From Campylobacter hominis ATCC BAA-381 (GTDB taxonomy: Bacteria > Campylobacterota > Campylobacteria > Campylobacterales > Campylobacteraceae), in NCBI RefSeq assembly GCF_000017585.1, contig NC_009714.1:1148663-1212662 (forward strand): a stretch of 64,000 bases of DNA, written 5' to 3'. The notes below the pieces were generated by a model. It was not told the origin of the DNA and did no database searches. It saw nothing but the letters and a program-made list of their open reading frames with translations. This document shows positions 53,796 to 63,591 of the stretch, one piece after another. The position numbers and the translations under genes were made by a program. Within the stretch, counting starts at the first letter, position 1; every line of letters begins with the position of its first letter.

Positions 53796-54384
53796 TCAAA
53801 AATTCCATAAATTTTAAATTTAGTTTAACTCTTGCTTCAATGTCCGCTTTATCAAACATTTCAAGTCCGTCAAAAAGCACCAAAATACGCTCTTTTATGG
53901 CTGTTAAAAACTCTATTTCATCTTTTATTTGAGATTTTTTTAGAAAATTTTCATTGGAAATTTTGATTTGCAAGGATTTATCCGCTAAATTTTCATCGTT
54001 TAGCTTTTCAGTTTGTACAGGTTTTTGAAGCGGTTTCGGTGATTTTGAATTTTGAGCGTTTAAACTGTCATCAGATAGAATTTCATCATTTATTTTTTTA
54101 TCCGAAAAACCGGCCGTATTTAAATACATAGAATTTTCATTAACGAAATTATCATTTGATAAATTTTCATTTTCAAAATTTTCTCCAGGTAAATACGGCT
54201 CTTCAACACCTGAATTTTCTTGCAGTAAGTTTTCATCCTGCAATTTTTTCTCATTGAATTTTTTTTCACCGATATTTTCATTTATTGAGTTTTTTTCATC
54301 AGTATTTTCGGTTTCCGAATTTTTAGATTTTTGCGCGTTCCCAAGCTCTTCAATTACGATTTTAGCGATGTCTTCTATTTTCAT
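53755..54384 (-). CDS. CiaD-like protein (Campylobacter invasion antigen D family)
   Basis: 209 residues. A short N-terminal helix (MKIEDIAKIVIEELGNA) is followed by a long Asn/Glu/Asp-rich low-complexity region (about 20-150), with recurring DENL / NENF-type motifs. The conserved C-terminal helix pair EIEFLTAIKERILVLFDGLEM ends in LNLKFMEFLIASIENRIKN. This C-terminal pair and the position directly upstream of cca match C. jejuni Cj0788, the secreted effector CiaD. No classical signal peptide, in line with flagellar export in C. jejuni. Whether this one is secreted is unknown. Confidence 0.65.
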   Translation of the reverse strand: MKIEDIAKIVIEELGNAQKSKNSETENTDEKNSINENIGEKKFNEKKLQDENLLQENSGVEEPYLPGENFENENLSNDNFVNENSMYLNTAGFSDKKINDEILSDDSLNAQNSKSPKPLQKPVQTEKLNDENLADKSLQIKISNENFLKKSQIKDEIEFLTAIKERILVLFDGLEMFDKADIEARVKLNLKFMEFLIASIENRIKNLSN

Positions 54385-54623
54385 ATATCAACAAGCCACC
54401 TTTTAAATTTTTCCGTGTCATCTTTATTTTCACTCAAAAAAAGCGCCAACATTTCTTTATTTGCGCTGCTTAATTTTTGCAATTTTTTTTCTTTTATACG
54501 ATCCAGAATTTGCGAAATTTCACTATTTTCGCCGTTTTTTAGCAAAACTAGGCACATCTCAATCGCTTTTTCATAAAAGCCGTTTGATTCCAAAACCAAA
54601 ATATTTGCTAAATTTGCCAACAT
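54381..54623 (-). CDS. small hypothetical helical protein upstream of the CiaD-like gene
   Basis: 80 residues from the ATG at 54623, which forms a TAATG overlap with the leuB stop; the longer frame to 54674 lies inside leuB and has no support. Helical with TPR-like alternation (ANILVLESNGFYEKAIEMCLVLL) and a charged middle part; ends WLVDI. The stop overlaps the CiaD-like start by four bases. In C. jejuni a small gene (Cj0787) occupies the same place beside ciaD. Function unknown. Confidence 0.65.
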   Translation of the reverse strand: MLANLANILVLESNGFYEKAIEMCLVLLKNGENSEISQILDRIKEKKLQKLSSANKEMLALFLSENKDDTEKFKRWLVDI

Positions 54624-55690
54624 TATTTGCTCGCGTAATCCGCAATTATCGAACCCATTTCGCTTGTAGTGCAAAGCTCTTTTGCGTCGAAATTTGCAAT
54701 GTCTTTTGTGCGATAACCGTCTTTTAATACAGATTTTACGGCTTTTTCAATCATATCTGCTCCGGCTGTTTCATTTAAAGCATATCTTAACATCATAGAG
54801 GCGCTTAAAATAGTAGCGATAGGATTTGCTATGCCTTGTCCTGCGATATCAGGCGCACTTCCGTGAATCGGTTCATATATTCCTGTTTTACCGCCGATAC
54901 TTGCACTTGGCAAAAGCCCGATACTTCCACAAACCATACTTGCTTCATCGCTTAAAATATCTCCAAAAAGATTTTCCGTTAAAATCACGTCAAATTGCTT
55001 TGGCGCACGCACAAGCTGCATAGCTGCATTATCCACATACATAAAATCAAGCACAACTTCCTTATAATCTTTGGCTACATTTTCTACTACTTCACGCCAA
55101 AGCTGACTTGTCTCAAGAACATTCGCCTTATCCACCAAAGTAACTTTTTTATGGCGTTTCATCGCAGTTTCAAATGCTACTTTCGCCACGCGCTCTATTT
55201 CCATTGAACTGTAAACCATTGTGTTAAACGCGTCGTTTTCGTGCTTTTCGCGTGGTTGTCCAAAGTAAATTCCACCCGTTAATTCTCTCACGACCATTAT
55301 ATTTGCGCCGCTTACAACTTCAGATTTTAATGTGGAAGCATTGATTAACTCGTCGAAAATTATCGCAGGGCGTAAATTTGCAAAAGCGCCAAGCTCTTTT
55401 CTGATTCGCAAAAGTCCGCTTTCAGGACGCAAATGTCTAGGAAGTTTATCCCATTTTTCTCCGCCTATAGCCCCGAAAAGCACGGCATCGCTTTTTAAAG
55501 CAGCGTCCAACGTATTTTTAGGTAAAGGCTCGCCAAAAACGTCAATCGCAGCGCCACCCATTAAAAAATAATCGAAATTTAATTCAAAACCGCATTTATG
55601 CGAAATCGCATCAAGTACTTTTACAGCTTCATCTATAATCTCAGGTCCTATTCCGTCGCCTTTTATGACACAAATATCGTATTTCTTCAT
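54623..55690 (-). CDS. leuB: 3-isopropylmalate dehydrogenase
   Basis: Third step of leucine synthesis. About 355 residues; the ATG at 55690 is preferred over the TTG just before it. [18 protein letters not shown] at the N-terminus, [17 protein letters not shown], the [11 protein letters not shown] active-site segment, [27 protein letters not shown] and the C-terminal [15 protein letters not shown] nucleotide loop are all standard. leuB sits ten bases after leuD; leuC and leuA are absent here. Confidence 0.97.
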   Translation of the reverse strand: MKKYDICVIKGDGIGPEIIDEAVKVLDAISHKCGFELNFDYFLMGGAAIDVFGEPLPKNTLDAALKSDAVLFGAIGGEKWDKLPRHLRPESGLLRIRKELGAFANLRPAIIFDELINASTLKSEVVSGANIMVVRELTGGIYFGQPREKHENDAFNTMVYSSMEIERVAKVAFETAMKRHKKVTLVDKANVLETSQLWREVVENVAKDYKEVVLDFMYVDNAAMQLVRAPKQFDVILTENLFGDILSDEASMVCGSIGLLPSASIGGKTGIYEPIHGSAPDIAGQGIANPIATILSASMMLRYALNETAGADMIEKAVKSVLKDGYRTKDIANFDAKELCTTSEMGSIIADYASK

Positions 55691-55699
55691 CAATTTTCC

Positions 55700-56179
55700 T
55701 TATTTCATATTTTTTTTAGCGTAATTTATAAGCCCGCCATCTTTTAAAAGCTCTTGCATAAATGCAGGAATCTGCGTAAATTTATAAATTTTATTTTGCG
55801 TTAAATTTTTAATTTCACCGTTATTTACATTGATTTCAAGCTCATCGCCTTCGTTTATTTCATCAGTTTGATGGCTTTCTAAAATTAAAAGTCCCATATT
55901 AAAACTGTTTCTGTAAAAAATTCTTGCAAAAGATTTTGCTATAACGCAACTTATTCCGGCAGCTTTTAGCGCCATTGGAGCGTGTTCTCTGCTGCTTCCA
56001 CAACCGAAATTTTCTCCTGCTACTATTATGTCGCCGCGTGAAATTTTACTGAAAAACTTGGGATCCGCGTCCTCCATTATGTGTTTTGCAAGTTCGTTCT
56101 CATCGGAAGTGTTTAAATAGCGGGCTGCGATAATTATGTCTGTATCTACGTTATCTTTAAATTTCCAAACTTTTGCCAT
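55700..56179 (-). CDS. leuD: 3-isopropylmalate dehydratase small subunit
   Basis: 159 residues; [24 protein letters not shown] start and the swivel-domain core [35 protein letters not shown] are diagnostic for LeuD. It works with the iron-sulfur large subunit LeuC, which is not encoded beside it. First gene of the leuD-leuB-hypothetical-CiaD-like-cca run. Confidence 0.96.
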   Translation of the reverse strand: MAKVWKFKDNVDTDIIIAARYLNTSDENELAKHIMEDADPKFFSKISRGDIIVAGENFGCGSSREHAPMALKAAGISCVIAKSFARIFYRNSFNMGLLILESHQTDEINEGDELEINVNNGEIKNLTQNKIYKFTQIPAFMQELLKDGGLINYAKKNMK

Positions 56180-56233
56180 TTTTTAACCTTCTTTATTAAA
56201 AATTTTTTAATTTTACCTAAAAATCTTTAAATT

Positions 56234-56830
56234 TTACTCAAAAATAATAATTAAACCTAAAAATCCAATCGTAAAAGCTGAAATTTTATTTATCAAATTT
56301 GCCCTGCCGCTTACAAATTTTTTCATAAAAGCGCCTCCAAGAGCATATAAATTTAAGCAGCAAAACTCAACAACTACGATAATAGCGATTAAAATTCCAA
56401 GAGAAACGCTTAAAGTATGAGAACTTCCTAAAAATTTCGGTAAAAGTGAACCTATAAAAATCCACGCTTTCGGATTTGTGAAACTTATCAAAAATCCTTG
56501 CGAAAAAAGCTCCTTTTTTGTAATGTTTGAGCGCACTTTTTGTAAATTTATTTTACCGCTGTCTCTGTAAATTTTAAAGCTTAAAAATAAAATATAAATT
56601 CCGCCGCAAATTTTAAAAACATAAAAAACATTTGGAAATTTTATCATCAAAAAACCAAGTCCAAGTCCGCAAATAAGTGATAAAATGGCAATTGCAACAT
56701 TTTGACCCAAAATCAAAAAAATACTCTTTTTCCAACCGACGCTAAGCCCGAAGCTAAGAGCTAAAATCATATTAATTCCAGGACTTACCGAAATTAGAAA
56801 AAAAGTTCCTAAAAATAGCAAATAATCCAA
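56234..56830 (-). CDS. LysE/RhtB-family amino-acid exporter
   Basis: 198 residues, six membrane helices. Family landmarks: SVSPGINMILALSFGLSVGWKKSIFLILG, LSLICGLGLGF, LISFTNPKAWIFIGSLLPKFL and a C-terminal GFLGLIIIFE. Exporters of this family release basic or hydroxy amino acids such as lysine, arginine or homoserine; substrate not known. Separate from leuD by 54 bases and transcribed in the same direction, so it may precede that operon. Confidence 0.88.
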   Translation of the reverse strand: MDYLLFLGTFFLISVSPGINMILALSFGLSVGWKKSIFLILGQNVAIAILSLICGLGLGFLMIKFPNVFYVFKICGGIYILFLSFKIYRDSGKINLQKVRSNITKKELFSQGFLISFTNPKAWIFIGSLLPKFLGSSHTLSVSLGILIAIIVVVEFCCLNLYALGGAFMKKFVSGRANLINKISAFTIGFLGLIIIFE

Positions 56831-56925
56831 AATTTTCCTTTAAATCTTTAGAAACAAAATTTTAACAAAATATTCACAATTTTTTCTTAAAATCTGCACC
56901 GAATTCTATCAAAAAGGATATAAAA

Positions 56926-57411
56926 ATGAAAATCAGACAATCATTTGCTACAACGCCTGTTATAGGAACTTTTGCGGTCATTGCGATAAGCGGAATTTTA
57001 CTATTTTTACACATAAAAAACAAACCGCTTGAACTAATTCACACTTATATCGGTTTGGCGTTTGTTTTATTTGCCGTTTTACATATGGCGGCAAATTTCG
57101 GCGGCTTGAAAAGATATTTCAGGGGCAATAAAATTTTATTAAATTTAGCGATTTGTGTCGTAAGTACGGCTGCGTTTTTAGGACTTACTTTTATGTCTAA
57201 TCAAAACAACGATAAAATCAGCAAACCGCAATTAAACGAGTTATATTCTAAAATTTCAAATTTAAAAATAGCTGAAATTTCACAAATTTTAAATACAAAT
57301 GACACAAATCTTGTCAAACTTGAAAATTTTAAAAATTTAACTGTGAAAGAGGCGAAAAAAAGTGGCAAAATCAGCGAAAAAGAGCTTATAAATTTAATTT
57401 TAAATCAATAA
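56926..57411 (+). CDS. DUF4405-domain membrane protein
   Basis: 161 residues with three membrane helices (about 9-27, 37-55 and 68-87), and conserved-looking histidines at the helix ends (HIKN, IHTYIG and LHMAANFGG), a pattern seen in DUF4405, related to small cytochrome-b-like proteins. The C-terminal third (from residue 95) is a hydrophilic helical region with a helix-hairpin-like LTVKEAKKSGKISEKELI. A heme or flavin redox function is only a guess. Located just before hemE. Confidence 0.65.
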   Translation: MKIRQSFATTPVIGTFAVIAISGILLFLHIKNKPLELIHTYIGLAFVLFAVLHMAANFGGLKRYFRGNKILLNLAICVVSTAAFLGLTFMSNQNNDKISKPQLNELYSKISNLKIAEISQILNTNDTNLVKLENFKNLTVKEAKKSGKISEKELINLILNQ

Positions 57412-57457
57412 TTTACAAATTTTAGATAACATCTTACAAAAATTTTAAAGGTTGAAA

Positions 57458-58480
57458 ATGATTTTTATAGATGCTTGTTTAAAGAAAAAAACGCCTTATA
57501 CGCCTGTTTGGATGATGCGCCAAGCAGGAAGATATCTGCCTGAATATATGAAAGTGCGAAATGAAGTCGGTGGTTTTTTGGAACTTTGTAAAAATTATAA
57601 AAAAGCAAGTGAAGTTACAATTCAGCCGGTTGAAATTTTAGGTGTGGATGCTGCGATTTTATTTAGCGATATTTTAGTCATTCCGCTTGAAATGGGAATG
57701 GATTTGCACTTCATAAAAGGTGAAGGACCGATATTTGAATCGCCTGTTAAAAATGAAAACGATTTAGCGAAGCTGAGCTTGCAAAAAGCCGTAAAAAATC
57801 TGCAATATGTTTATGATACGATTTCGCTTACAAGAGAAAAACTTCCGAAAGATAAGGCATTAATCGGCTTTTGTGGCGCTCCTTGGACGATTGCCACTTA
57901 TATGATAGAAGGAAAAGGAAGCAAAACATACAGCGTCTGTAAAAAACTTCTTTATACAAATCCCGAATTTTTACACAAAATCTTAACTTTAATAACCGAA
58001 ACACTGAAACTTTACCTTGAAAATCAAATCAAAAGCGGCGTAAATACTGTGCAAATTTTTGATTCGTGGGCAAGTGCTTTGGAATGTGAAGCTTTTTTCG
58101 AGTTTTCGTGGAAATACATCATTGAAATTTGCGATTTTATAAAAGCGAAATATCCGCAAATTCCTATAATCGTTTTTCCAAAAGGAATAAGCGGTTATTT
58201 GGATAAAATTTACGGAAATTTCGACGTTTTCGGTGTAGATTGGAGCACGCCGCTTGAGTCCGCAAGTAAGATTTTAAGTGCAAAATATACTTTGCAGGGC
58301 AATATGGAACCTTGTCGTTTATATAATAAAAATGCGATAAAAGAAAGTGTAGAGCAAATTTTAAACACGATGAAAGGAAAACCGCATATTTTCAATTTAG
58401 GGCATGGAATTTTACCTGATATTCCTGTGGAAAATGCGAAATATTTTATACGTCTTGTGCAAGAAAGATCTTCACTGTGA
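57458..58480 (+). CDS. hemE: uroporphyrinogen decarboxylase
   Basis: Converts uroporphyrinogen III to coproporphyrinogen III in heme synthesis, needed for the cytochromes encoded here. 340 residues from the ATG at 57458 (AAAGG site upstream; a TTG two codons earlier is also open). [15 protein letters not shown], the [15 protein letters not shown] strand, [16 protein letters not shown] and GNMEPCRLY plus [13 protein letters not shown] are standard. The stop overlaps the next gene by four bases. Confidence 0.97.
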   Translation: MIFIDACLKKKTPYTPVWMMRQAGRYLPEYMKVRNEVGGFLELCKNYKKASEVTIQPVEILGVDAAILFSDILVIPLEMGMDLHFIKGEGPIFESPVKNENDLAKLSLQKAVKNLQYVYDTISLTREKLPKDKALIGFCGAPWTIATYMIEGKGSKTYSVCKKLLYTNPEFLHKILTLITETLKLYLENQIKSGVNTVQIFDSWASALECEAFFEFSWKYIIEICDFIKAKYPQIPIIVFPKGISGYLDKIYGNFDVFGVDWSTPLESASKILSAKYTLQGNMEPCRLYNKNAIKESVEQILNTMKGKPHIFNLGHGILPDIPVENAKYFIRLVQERSSL

Positions 58481-59379
58481 GCTTTAAATACATTTTCGGT
58501 CCGGTCAGCTCACGCCGTTTCGGTCAAAGTCTTGGCGTAGATTTAAGCCCGAATACAAAACAATGCAATTTTAACTGCCTTTACTGCGAACTTTCAAAAA
58601 AACGGGCAATATCTGAAATGAGCGAAATTGCGCCTGTTGATGAAATTTTAAATGAAATAAAAAAAGGCTTAAAAGAATTTAACGGCGTTGAAGTTTTAAC
58701 TATTACGGCAAATGGCGAACCTACTTTATATCCGTATTTTAGCGAACTTATAAATTCTATAAAAAAATTAAATATTTCGCCGAAGCTTTTAATTCTTTCA
58801 AATGCTTCCAAAATCGCGGAAAATTTTGATGATTTACTAAAATTCGACATTGTCAAATTTTCGCTTGATGCAGCCTGTGAGGAAATTTTTAAAAAAATCG
58901 ACAATCCGAAAAAAGTTCAAATTTCAAAAATTATAGAAAATATCATAAAATTTCGCCAAAAATTTACCGGAATGCTGGTAATTGAAATTTTGGTCGTATC
59001 GGACATAAATGACAGCGAAGATGAATTTAAAAATCTGGCAAAAGCATTGCGTGATATAAAAGCAAACCGCGTTGATATCGGCACAATCGACAGACCGCCC
59101 GCTTTTGATTGTAAAGCCGTAAGTTTAGAGCGTCTTAACGAGCTGGCTGAAATTTTAAAAAAAGAAAATATAAAAAATGTCGAAATAATCGCAAAACCTG
59201 CATATAGCGGCATAAAACTTCATATAGATAAAGATGAAATTTTAGCCACTATAAAACGTCGTCCGCAAAGCGAAACCGATATTTCACAAATGTTTGATGA
59301 GTTCAGTTTGCAAAATTTACGCGAACTTTTAAATGAACACAAAATTTTGTTAAAAAACGGATTTTTTATCTTAAATTAA
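58477..59379 (+). CDS. radical SAM protein (Cj1244-like)
   Basis: 300 residues. [18 protein letters not shown], then the cluster motif CNFNCLYC (Cys-x3-Cys-x2-Cys) and the [14 protein letters not shown] segment define the radical SAM core; the [11 protein letters not shown] segment fits the same branch. Starts with GTG overlapping the hemE stop (GTGA), so it is co-translated with hemE, as in C. jejuni. Its substrate is unknown. Ends overlapping the opposing fldA gene by four bases. Confidence 0.85.
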   Translation: MSFKYIFGPVSSRRFGQSLGVDLSPNTKQCNFNCLYCELSKKRAISEMSEIAPVDEILNEIKKGLKEFNGVEVLTITANGEPTLYPYFSELINSIKKLNISPKLLILSNASKIAENFDDLLKFDIVKFSLDAACEEIFKKIDNPKKVQISKIIENIIKFRQKFTGMLVIEILVVSDINDSEDEFKNLAKALRDIKANRVDIGTIDRPPAFDCKAVSLERLNELAEILKKENIKNVEIIAKPAYSGIKLHIDKDEILATIKRRPQSETDISQMFDEFSLQNLRELLNEHKILLKNGFFILN

Positions 59380-59864
59380 AAATTCGCTTCAATCCACGAT
59401 TTAATGCGCTCTTCGGTAAGTTCGCTCTGATTGTCGTTATCAAGTGCGAGCCCGACAAATTTACCGTCTTTTACAGCTTCACTTTCATCAAAATCATATC
59501 CATCTGTATCTACAAAGCCAAAAATTTGCGCACCTTTTTTGACAAAAATATTATAAAGTTTGCCTATTGCATTGCAAAAAGTATCAGAATAACCGGCGCT
59601 GTCTCCAAAACCGAAAAGCGCAACTTTTTTGCCGCTTATTTCAATAGCGTCAAAATCAAAACTTTCCCAATCATCCTGTAAATCACCATCTCCCCAAGTC
59701 GAGCTTCCAAGTATCAATGTGTCATATTTTGAAAAATCAGCAGGCGAAATATCAGTTATATTTTTTACTTCGCAAGTTATGCCTTTTTCAACTAAAATTT
59801 TAGCCGTTAAATTAGCCGCTTCTTCGGTATTTCCCATAGAGCTGCCAAAAATTATACCTATCAT
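59376..59864 (-). CDS. fldA: flavodoxin
   Basis: 162 residues; FMN phosphate loop FGSSMGNTEEAA at the N-terminus, LGSSTWGDGDLQDDWE and ALFGFGDSAGYSDTFCNA around the flavin are typical long-chain flavodoxin features. In Campylobacter flavodoxin is an essential carrier for the pyruvate and 2-oxoglutarate oxidoreductases and for Complex I. Last of three minus-strand genes. Confidence 0.95.
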   Translation of the reverse strand: MIGIIFGSSMGNTEEAANLTAKILVEKGITCEVKNITDISPADFSKYDTLILGSSTWGDGDLQDDWESFDFDAIEISGKKVALFGFGDSAGYSDTFCNAIGKLYNIFVKKGAQIFGFVDTDGYDFDESEAVKDGKFVGLALDNDNQSELTEERIKSWIEANF

Positions 59865-59868
59865 TTTT

Positions 59869-60591
59869 TTATCCTTTTAAACAAATTTTATTATTTATAC
59901 GATACGGAACAAGTTTAAGTGTTAAATTCTGCGGAATATTTTCACTTTTTATCAATATATGACGCCTGAAATTTTGCGCCTTCGGATAAATCAGATAAAC
60001 ACTTTCAAGCTTCAAAATTTCGCTATTTGAAAGAGCTTTTTTGATATCCGAACTGAAATTTTGTTTTTCAAAATCAAGCGATTTGAAATTTACTATTACA
60101 GCAAGTTTTTTGTCGATAACCATAATTTCGTCTTTTAAATAAATTTCACGATTTGAATTTTTGTAAGCGATTTTATCAAATACAAAATTTTTGAAAAAAA
60201 TATTTGCATCGAAAATTAGAGAAAATTTTCCATTTTGATACAGAATTTGAATAAGTCTTGCGATTTTAAGCAATGGAATTTTTGTGTTAAATTTAATATT
60301 TTTTCCTTTTAGAAAGGATAATATTATTACATTTGACAATACATCGAATTTTACGCATTTTTTAAAATTTAACGGCTTAAATCTTAAATTTTCAATAATA
60401 AAATTGCTGAAAATTTCACTGAAATTTTCAGCATTTCTTGCAAATTTCATCGGAATTTTGAGCGCGTCATCAACATTTGCATTGTAAAGCGTAAGAAAAA
60501 TTATTAATTTTTTAGACTTACAAAGACTGCAAAACGGATCAGGAACGAAATCTTTTGAACCGCAAAAACCGAAGTTTATTTGCACGGACAT
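59869..60591 (-). CDS. hypothetical protein between fldA and the DUF2325 gene (Cj1383c position)
   Basis: 240 residues, unrecognised. The N-terminus has Cys10, Cys21 and Cys24 (GFCGSKDFVPDPFCSLC) that might bind a metal. The rest is rich in Lys, Phe, Ile and Asn with alternating strands. It overlaps the DUF2325 gene by 16 bases and is four bases from fldA, so the three are co-transcribed. C. jejuni has a gene of unknown function in the same place. Confidence 0.6.
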   Translation of the reverse strand: MSVQINFGFCGSKDFVPDPFCSLCKSKKLIIFLTLYNANVDDALKIPMKFARNAENFSEIFSNFIIENLRFKPLNFKKCVKFDVLSNVIILSFLKGKNIKFNTKIPLLKIARLIQILYQNGKFSLIFDANIFFKNFVFDKIAYKNSNREIYLKDEIMVIDKKLAVIVNFKSLDFEKQNFSSDIKKALSNSEILKLESVYLIYPKAQNFRRHILIKSENIPQNLTLKLVPYRINNKICLKG

Positions 60592-60890
60592 TCACCGTTT
60601 TTATTTATGCCGAACACTTTACAATATTCACAAAATACACAACTTACACTTCTTTTAGCACAAACCAGCGGAATATTTCGCTTTTTGGTTTCACTTTTTA
60701 TTTTTTTCATTGTATTGTGATTTAAAAAACTTGTTAGCATTACCACGCACTGCGTGTCCATCGGAATCGGCTTACGATTCACACGATTTTCATTTCTTGC
60801 ATCCCAATGCTCGATTTTACTTGCTCCAAGATCTTTCAAAACTGCTTTTATAGGCGTTATTTCATCTGCCCCGATTACTAAAACTGACAT
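60576..60890 (-). CDS. DUF2325 protein
   Basis: 104 residues: a Rossmann-like SVLVIGADEITPIKAVLKDLGA start and VVMLTSFLNHNTMKKIKSETKK followed by a Cys-rich end (CVFCEYCKVFG ... CPC). This is the DUF2325 layout, of unknown biochemical role, often with redox or metal regulation genes. First gene of the fldA unit; in C. jejuni it lies next to katA, which is not here. Confidence 0.75.
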   Translation of the reverse strand: MSVLVIGADEITPIKAVLKDLGASKIEHWDARNENRVNRKPIPMDTQCVVMLTSFLNHNTMKKIKSETKKRNIPLVCAKRSVSCVFCEYCKVFGINKNGECPCK

Positions 60891-60917
60891 TTTTATCCTT
60901 TAATTTTGATATTTGTT

Positions 60918-60923
60918 ATTATA
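60918..60923 (-). promoter_or_regulatory. -10 box of the DUF2325-fldA unit
   Basis: TATAAT on the minus strand, 28 bases upstream of the ATG at 60890, with AAAGGA between. Divergent to the trpF promoter. Confidence 0.5.
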
Positions 60924-60987
60924 ATTAAAATTTATAAAATTAAGTTGAAAATTATTATCATAATACAAAATTTTTTAAATTTTATTA

Positions 60988-60993
60988 TATAAT
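60988..60993 (+). promoter_or_regulatory. -10 box of trpF
   Basis: A perfect TATAAT. Transcription would start near 61000, downstream of the most upstream in-frame ATG (60995), which favours the GTG at 61016 as the true start. Confidence 0.6.
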
Positions 60994-61015
60994 TATGAAA
61001 AATTTAGGAAAAAAT

Positions 61016-61621
61016 GTGAAATTTAAAATTTGCGGAATAAAAAACGAAAACGAAGCAGACGAAGTCGCCAAATTAAAAATAGATTTTTTAGGAGTAATCT
61101 TTGCTGAATCTAAAAGGCAAGTAAGTCCGCAAATGGCACAAAAAATAGTAAAAATAGCTCATCAAAACGGTAAAAAAGCAGTCGGAGTTTTTGCAGGAAT
61201 TACAAAATTTAAAATTTTAGAAATTTGCGATTTTGCAAAACTTGACGCGGTTCAAATTTACGATAATATAAATTTTGAAAATGAGTTAAAAAATAGAAAT
61301 ATAGAGCTTTGGCAAGTTGTAAGTATAAAAAATGAAATTCCAAATATACATAATTACAAATTCGACAAAATCTTATTCGACTATAAAGGCAAAAAAATCG
61401 GCGGAAACGGAATTAGCTGGAATTTTTCACTTTTGGAGAATTTTAAAAAAAATCACCCGAAAATAAATTTTATAATTGCAGGCGGAATAAACGTTAAAAA
61501 TGCGAAAAAAGCGGCAAGTTATGCACCATTTGCGCTTGACATAAACTCGTCCGTGGAAAATGATGTAGGGATAAAAGAAAAAGGTAAAATTCTGGAAATC
61601 CTAAACCTTTTTAAAAGCTAA
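61016..61621 (+). CDS. trpF: phosphoribosylanthranilate isomerase
   Basis: Isomerises PRA in tryptophan synthesis. I choose the GTG at 61016: an AGGA site lies six bases upstream, the protein then begins MKFKICGIKNE as usual for TrpF, and the TATAAT at 60988-60993 would start the RNA after the alternative ATG at 60995. 201 residues; the conserved FKICGI start, DFLGVIFAESKRQVS, KKAVGVF and the phosphate loop FIIAGGINVKNAK, then LDINSSVENDVGIK fit. It is not fused to TrpC. trpE, trpD and trpC are not nearby. Confidence 0.93.
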   Translation: MKFKICGIKNENEADEVAKLKIDFLGVIFAESKRQVSPQMAQKIVKIAHQNGKKAVGVFAGITKFKILEICDFAKLDAVQIYDNINFENELKNRNIELWQVVSIKNEIPNIHNYKFDKILFDYKGKKIGGNGISWNFSLLENFKKNHPKINFIIAGGINVKNAKKAASYAPFALDINSSVENDVGIKEKGKILEILNLFKS

Positions 61622-61639
61622 ATTTAAAAGAATTTTGTA

Positions 61640-61645
61640 TATAAT
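61640..61645 (+). promoter_or_regulatory. extended -10 box of trpBA
   Basis: TGTATATAAT, 27 bases before the trpB ATG at 61672, in the 50-base gap after trpF; an AAAGG ribosome site follows. Indicates that trpB and trpA can be transcribed without trpF. Confidence 0.5.
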
Positions 61646-61671
61646 GGCTACAAAAATTTCAAAGGCAAAGT

Positions 61672-62853
61672 ATGAATAAGAAAGCGTATTATGGGAAGTT
61701 TGGCGGACAATTTGTCCCTGAAACAGCAATGTTTGCGTTAGAAGAACTTGAATATGCCTACAAACATATAACAAAAACAAAAGAATTTAAAGATGAGTTG
61801 AACTGGTTATTGCATGAATATGTCGGACGCCCATCGCCACTTTATTATGCCAAAAAACTTAGCAAATATTACGGACATGAAATTTACTTAAAACGCGAAG
61901 ATTTAAACCATACCGGCGCACACAAAATAAATAACGCTCTAGGACAAGCTTTGTTAGCTAAAAAAATGGGCAAAACAAAGGTTATCGCTGAAACAGGAGC
62001 CGGACAGCACGGCGTGGCTACAGCTACAGCCGCTGCTTTACTGGGACTTGAATGCAATATTTATATGGGCGAAGTGGATGCAGCCCGTCAAAGACTTAAC
62101 AGATTTAGAATGGAACTTTTAGGCGCAAAAGTTGTAGAAATAAGATCAGGGCTTAGAACACTAAAAGAGGCCACAACAGCAGCAATTCAAGCTTGGGTAA
62201 ATGAAATAGAAAATGTTTTTTATGTAATAGGTTCAGTCGTCGGTCCTTATCCTTATCCTGAGATTGTAAAACACTTCCAAAGTGTAATAGGAAAAGAGAC
62301 AAAAGCTCAACTTAAAAAAATGGGAATAAAAGCCGATTATATAGTAGCTTGCGTAGGCGGCGGAAGTAATGCTATGGGAATTTTCAGCGCATTTTTAAAA
62401 GATAAAAACGTTAATCTTTGCGGCGTTGAAGCAGGAGGTCTTGGAGCCGATACTCCTTATAATGCGGCAACTCTTACAAATGGTAAAGCTGGCATTATTC
62501 ACGGAATGAAAACAATTGTTTTACAAGATAAATATGGCAGAATTTTGCCTGTACACAGTATTTCGGCAGGACTTGATTATCCTGGCGTAGGACCTGAGCA
62601 TTCAAATCTATTTGACACTGGACGCGCACACTATGAAGCTGTAAGCGATGATGAAGCTATAAATGCGCTTAAATTACTTTGCAAAACCGAAGGAATCATC
62701 CCGGCAATCGAATCGGCACACGCTTTGGCATATTTGGATAAACTTTGCCCGAAACTTAAAGGTCATAAAACTATAGTCGTAAATGTGAGTGGCAGAGGTG
62801 ATAAAGACATAGATTCAATCATAAACTATAAAAAAGGAACAATTTATGGATAA
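61672..62853 (+). CDS. trpB: tryptophan synthase beta chain
   Basis: Joins indole with serine. 393 residues; [18 protein letters not shown] start, PLP lysine in [38 protein letters not shown] and the phosphate-binding [12 protein letters not shown] are standard. The gene overlaps trpA by eight bases, the usual coupling for the alpha2beta2 complex. Confidence 0.98.
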   Translation: MNKKAYYGKFGGQFVPETAMFALEELEYAYKHITKTKEFKDELNWLLHEYVGRPSPLYYAKKLSKYYGHEIYLKREDLNHTGAHKINNALGQALLAKKMGKTKVIAETGAGQHGVATATAAALLGLECNIYMGEVDAARQRLNRFRMELLGAKVVEIRSGLRTLKEATTAAIQAWVNEIENVFYVIGSVVGPYPYPEIVKHFQSVIGKETKAQLKKMGIKADYIVACVGGGSNAMGIFSAFLKDKNVNLCGVEAGGLGADTPYNAATLTNGKAGIIHGMKTIVLQDKYGRILPVHSISAGLDYPGVGPEHSNLFDTGRAHYEAVSDDEAINALKLLCKTEGIIPAIESAHALAYLDKLCPKLKGHKTIVVNVSGRGDKDIDSIINYKKGTIYG

Positions 62854-63589
62854 GATAAAAAAAGCGTTTGAAAATGGAGCAAATATCGGTTATATCGTTG
62901 CCGGATATCCAAATGTAGAGCATACGAAAAATTTTTTAAATTCACTTGATGAGTGCGCACTTGATATTGTTGAAATAGGTATTCCATATTCAGATCCTTT
63001 AGCTGATGGACCTGTGGTGTTTAACGCAAGCTTTCAGGCGGTGCAAAACGGCGTAAATACGGACACTGTATTTAAAATTTTAAGTGAAGTTGAAACTAAA
63101 AAACCGCTTATTTTTTTAGTTTATTTCAATTTGATTTTTGCCTACGGAATGAAAAAATTTATCAAAAAATGCGCTGAAGCTGGAATTTCAGGTTTGATAA
63201 TTCCGGATCTTCCTTTTGAGGAAAATGAAGAAATTTTTAAACTTTGTGAAAAAGAAAAAATCGCTTTAATACCGCTAATAAGTATAACAAGCGAACATAG
63301 AGCAAAAAAAGTTTTAAGCAGAGCTGGCGGATTTATATACGCAATATCGGCAATAGGCGTAACAGGAACAAAACTAACTCCAATGGAAAGACTAAAAAAT
63401 ATGCTTTCTGATCTTAAAAAAATGAGCGATTTACCGGTAGCTGTCGGCTTTGGTATACGCACAAACGAAGATATAAGAAATATGCGCAAATACGCGGACG
63501 GTGTAATACTTGGAACTTCTATCGTAAAACTTTCCGAAGAATTTGAAGGTAAAGAGTTTTTACAAAAAATAAACGAGCTTTTTAAATAA
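62846..63589 (+). CDS. trpA: tryptophan synthase alpha chain
   Basis: Cleaves indole-3-glycerol phosphate to indole for TrpB. 247 residues; [10 protein letters not shown], catalytic Glu in [19 protein letters not shown], catalytic Asp in [11 protein letters not shown], and [15 protein letters not shown] phosphate loop. Some residues shorter than the usual 268. Two bases before the next gene. Confidence 0.97.
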   Translation: MDKIKKAFENGANIGYIVAGYPNVEHTKNFLNSLDECALDIVEIGIPYSDPLADGPVVFNASFQAVQNGVNTDTVFKILSEVETKKPLIFLVYFNLIFAYGMKKFIKKCAEAGISGLIIPDLPFEENEEIFKLCEKEKIALIPLISITSEHRAKKVLSRAGGFIYAISAIGVTGTKLTPMERLKNMLSDLKKMSDLPVAVGFGIRTNEDIRNMRKYADGVILGTSIVKLSEEFEGKEFLQKINELFK

Positions 63590-63591
63590 AA

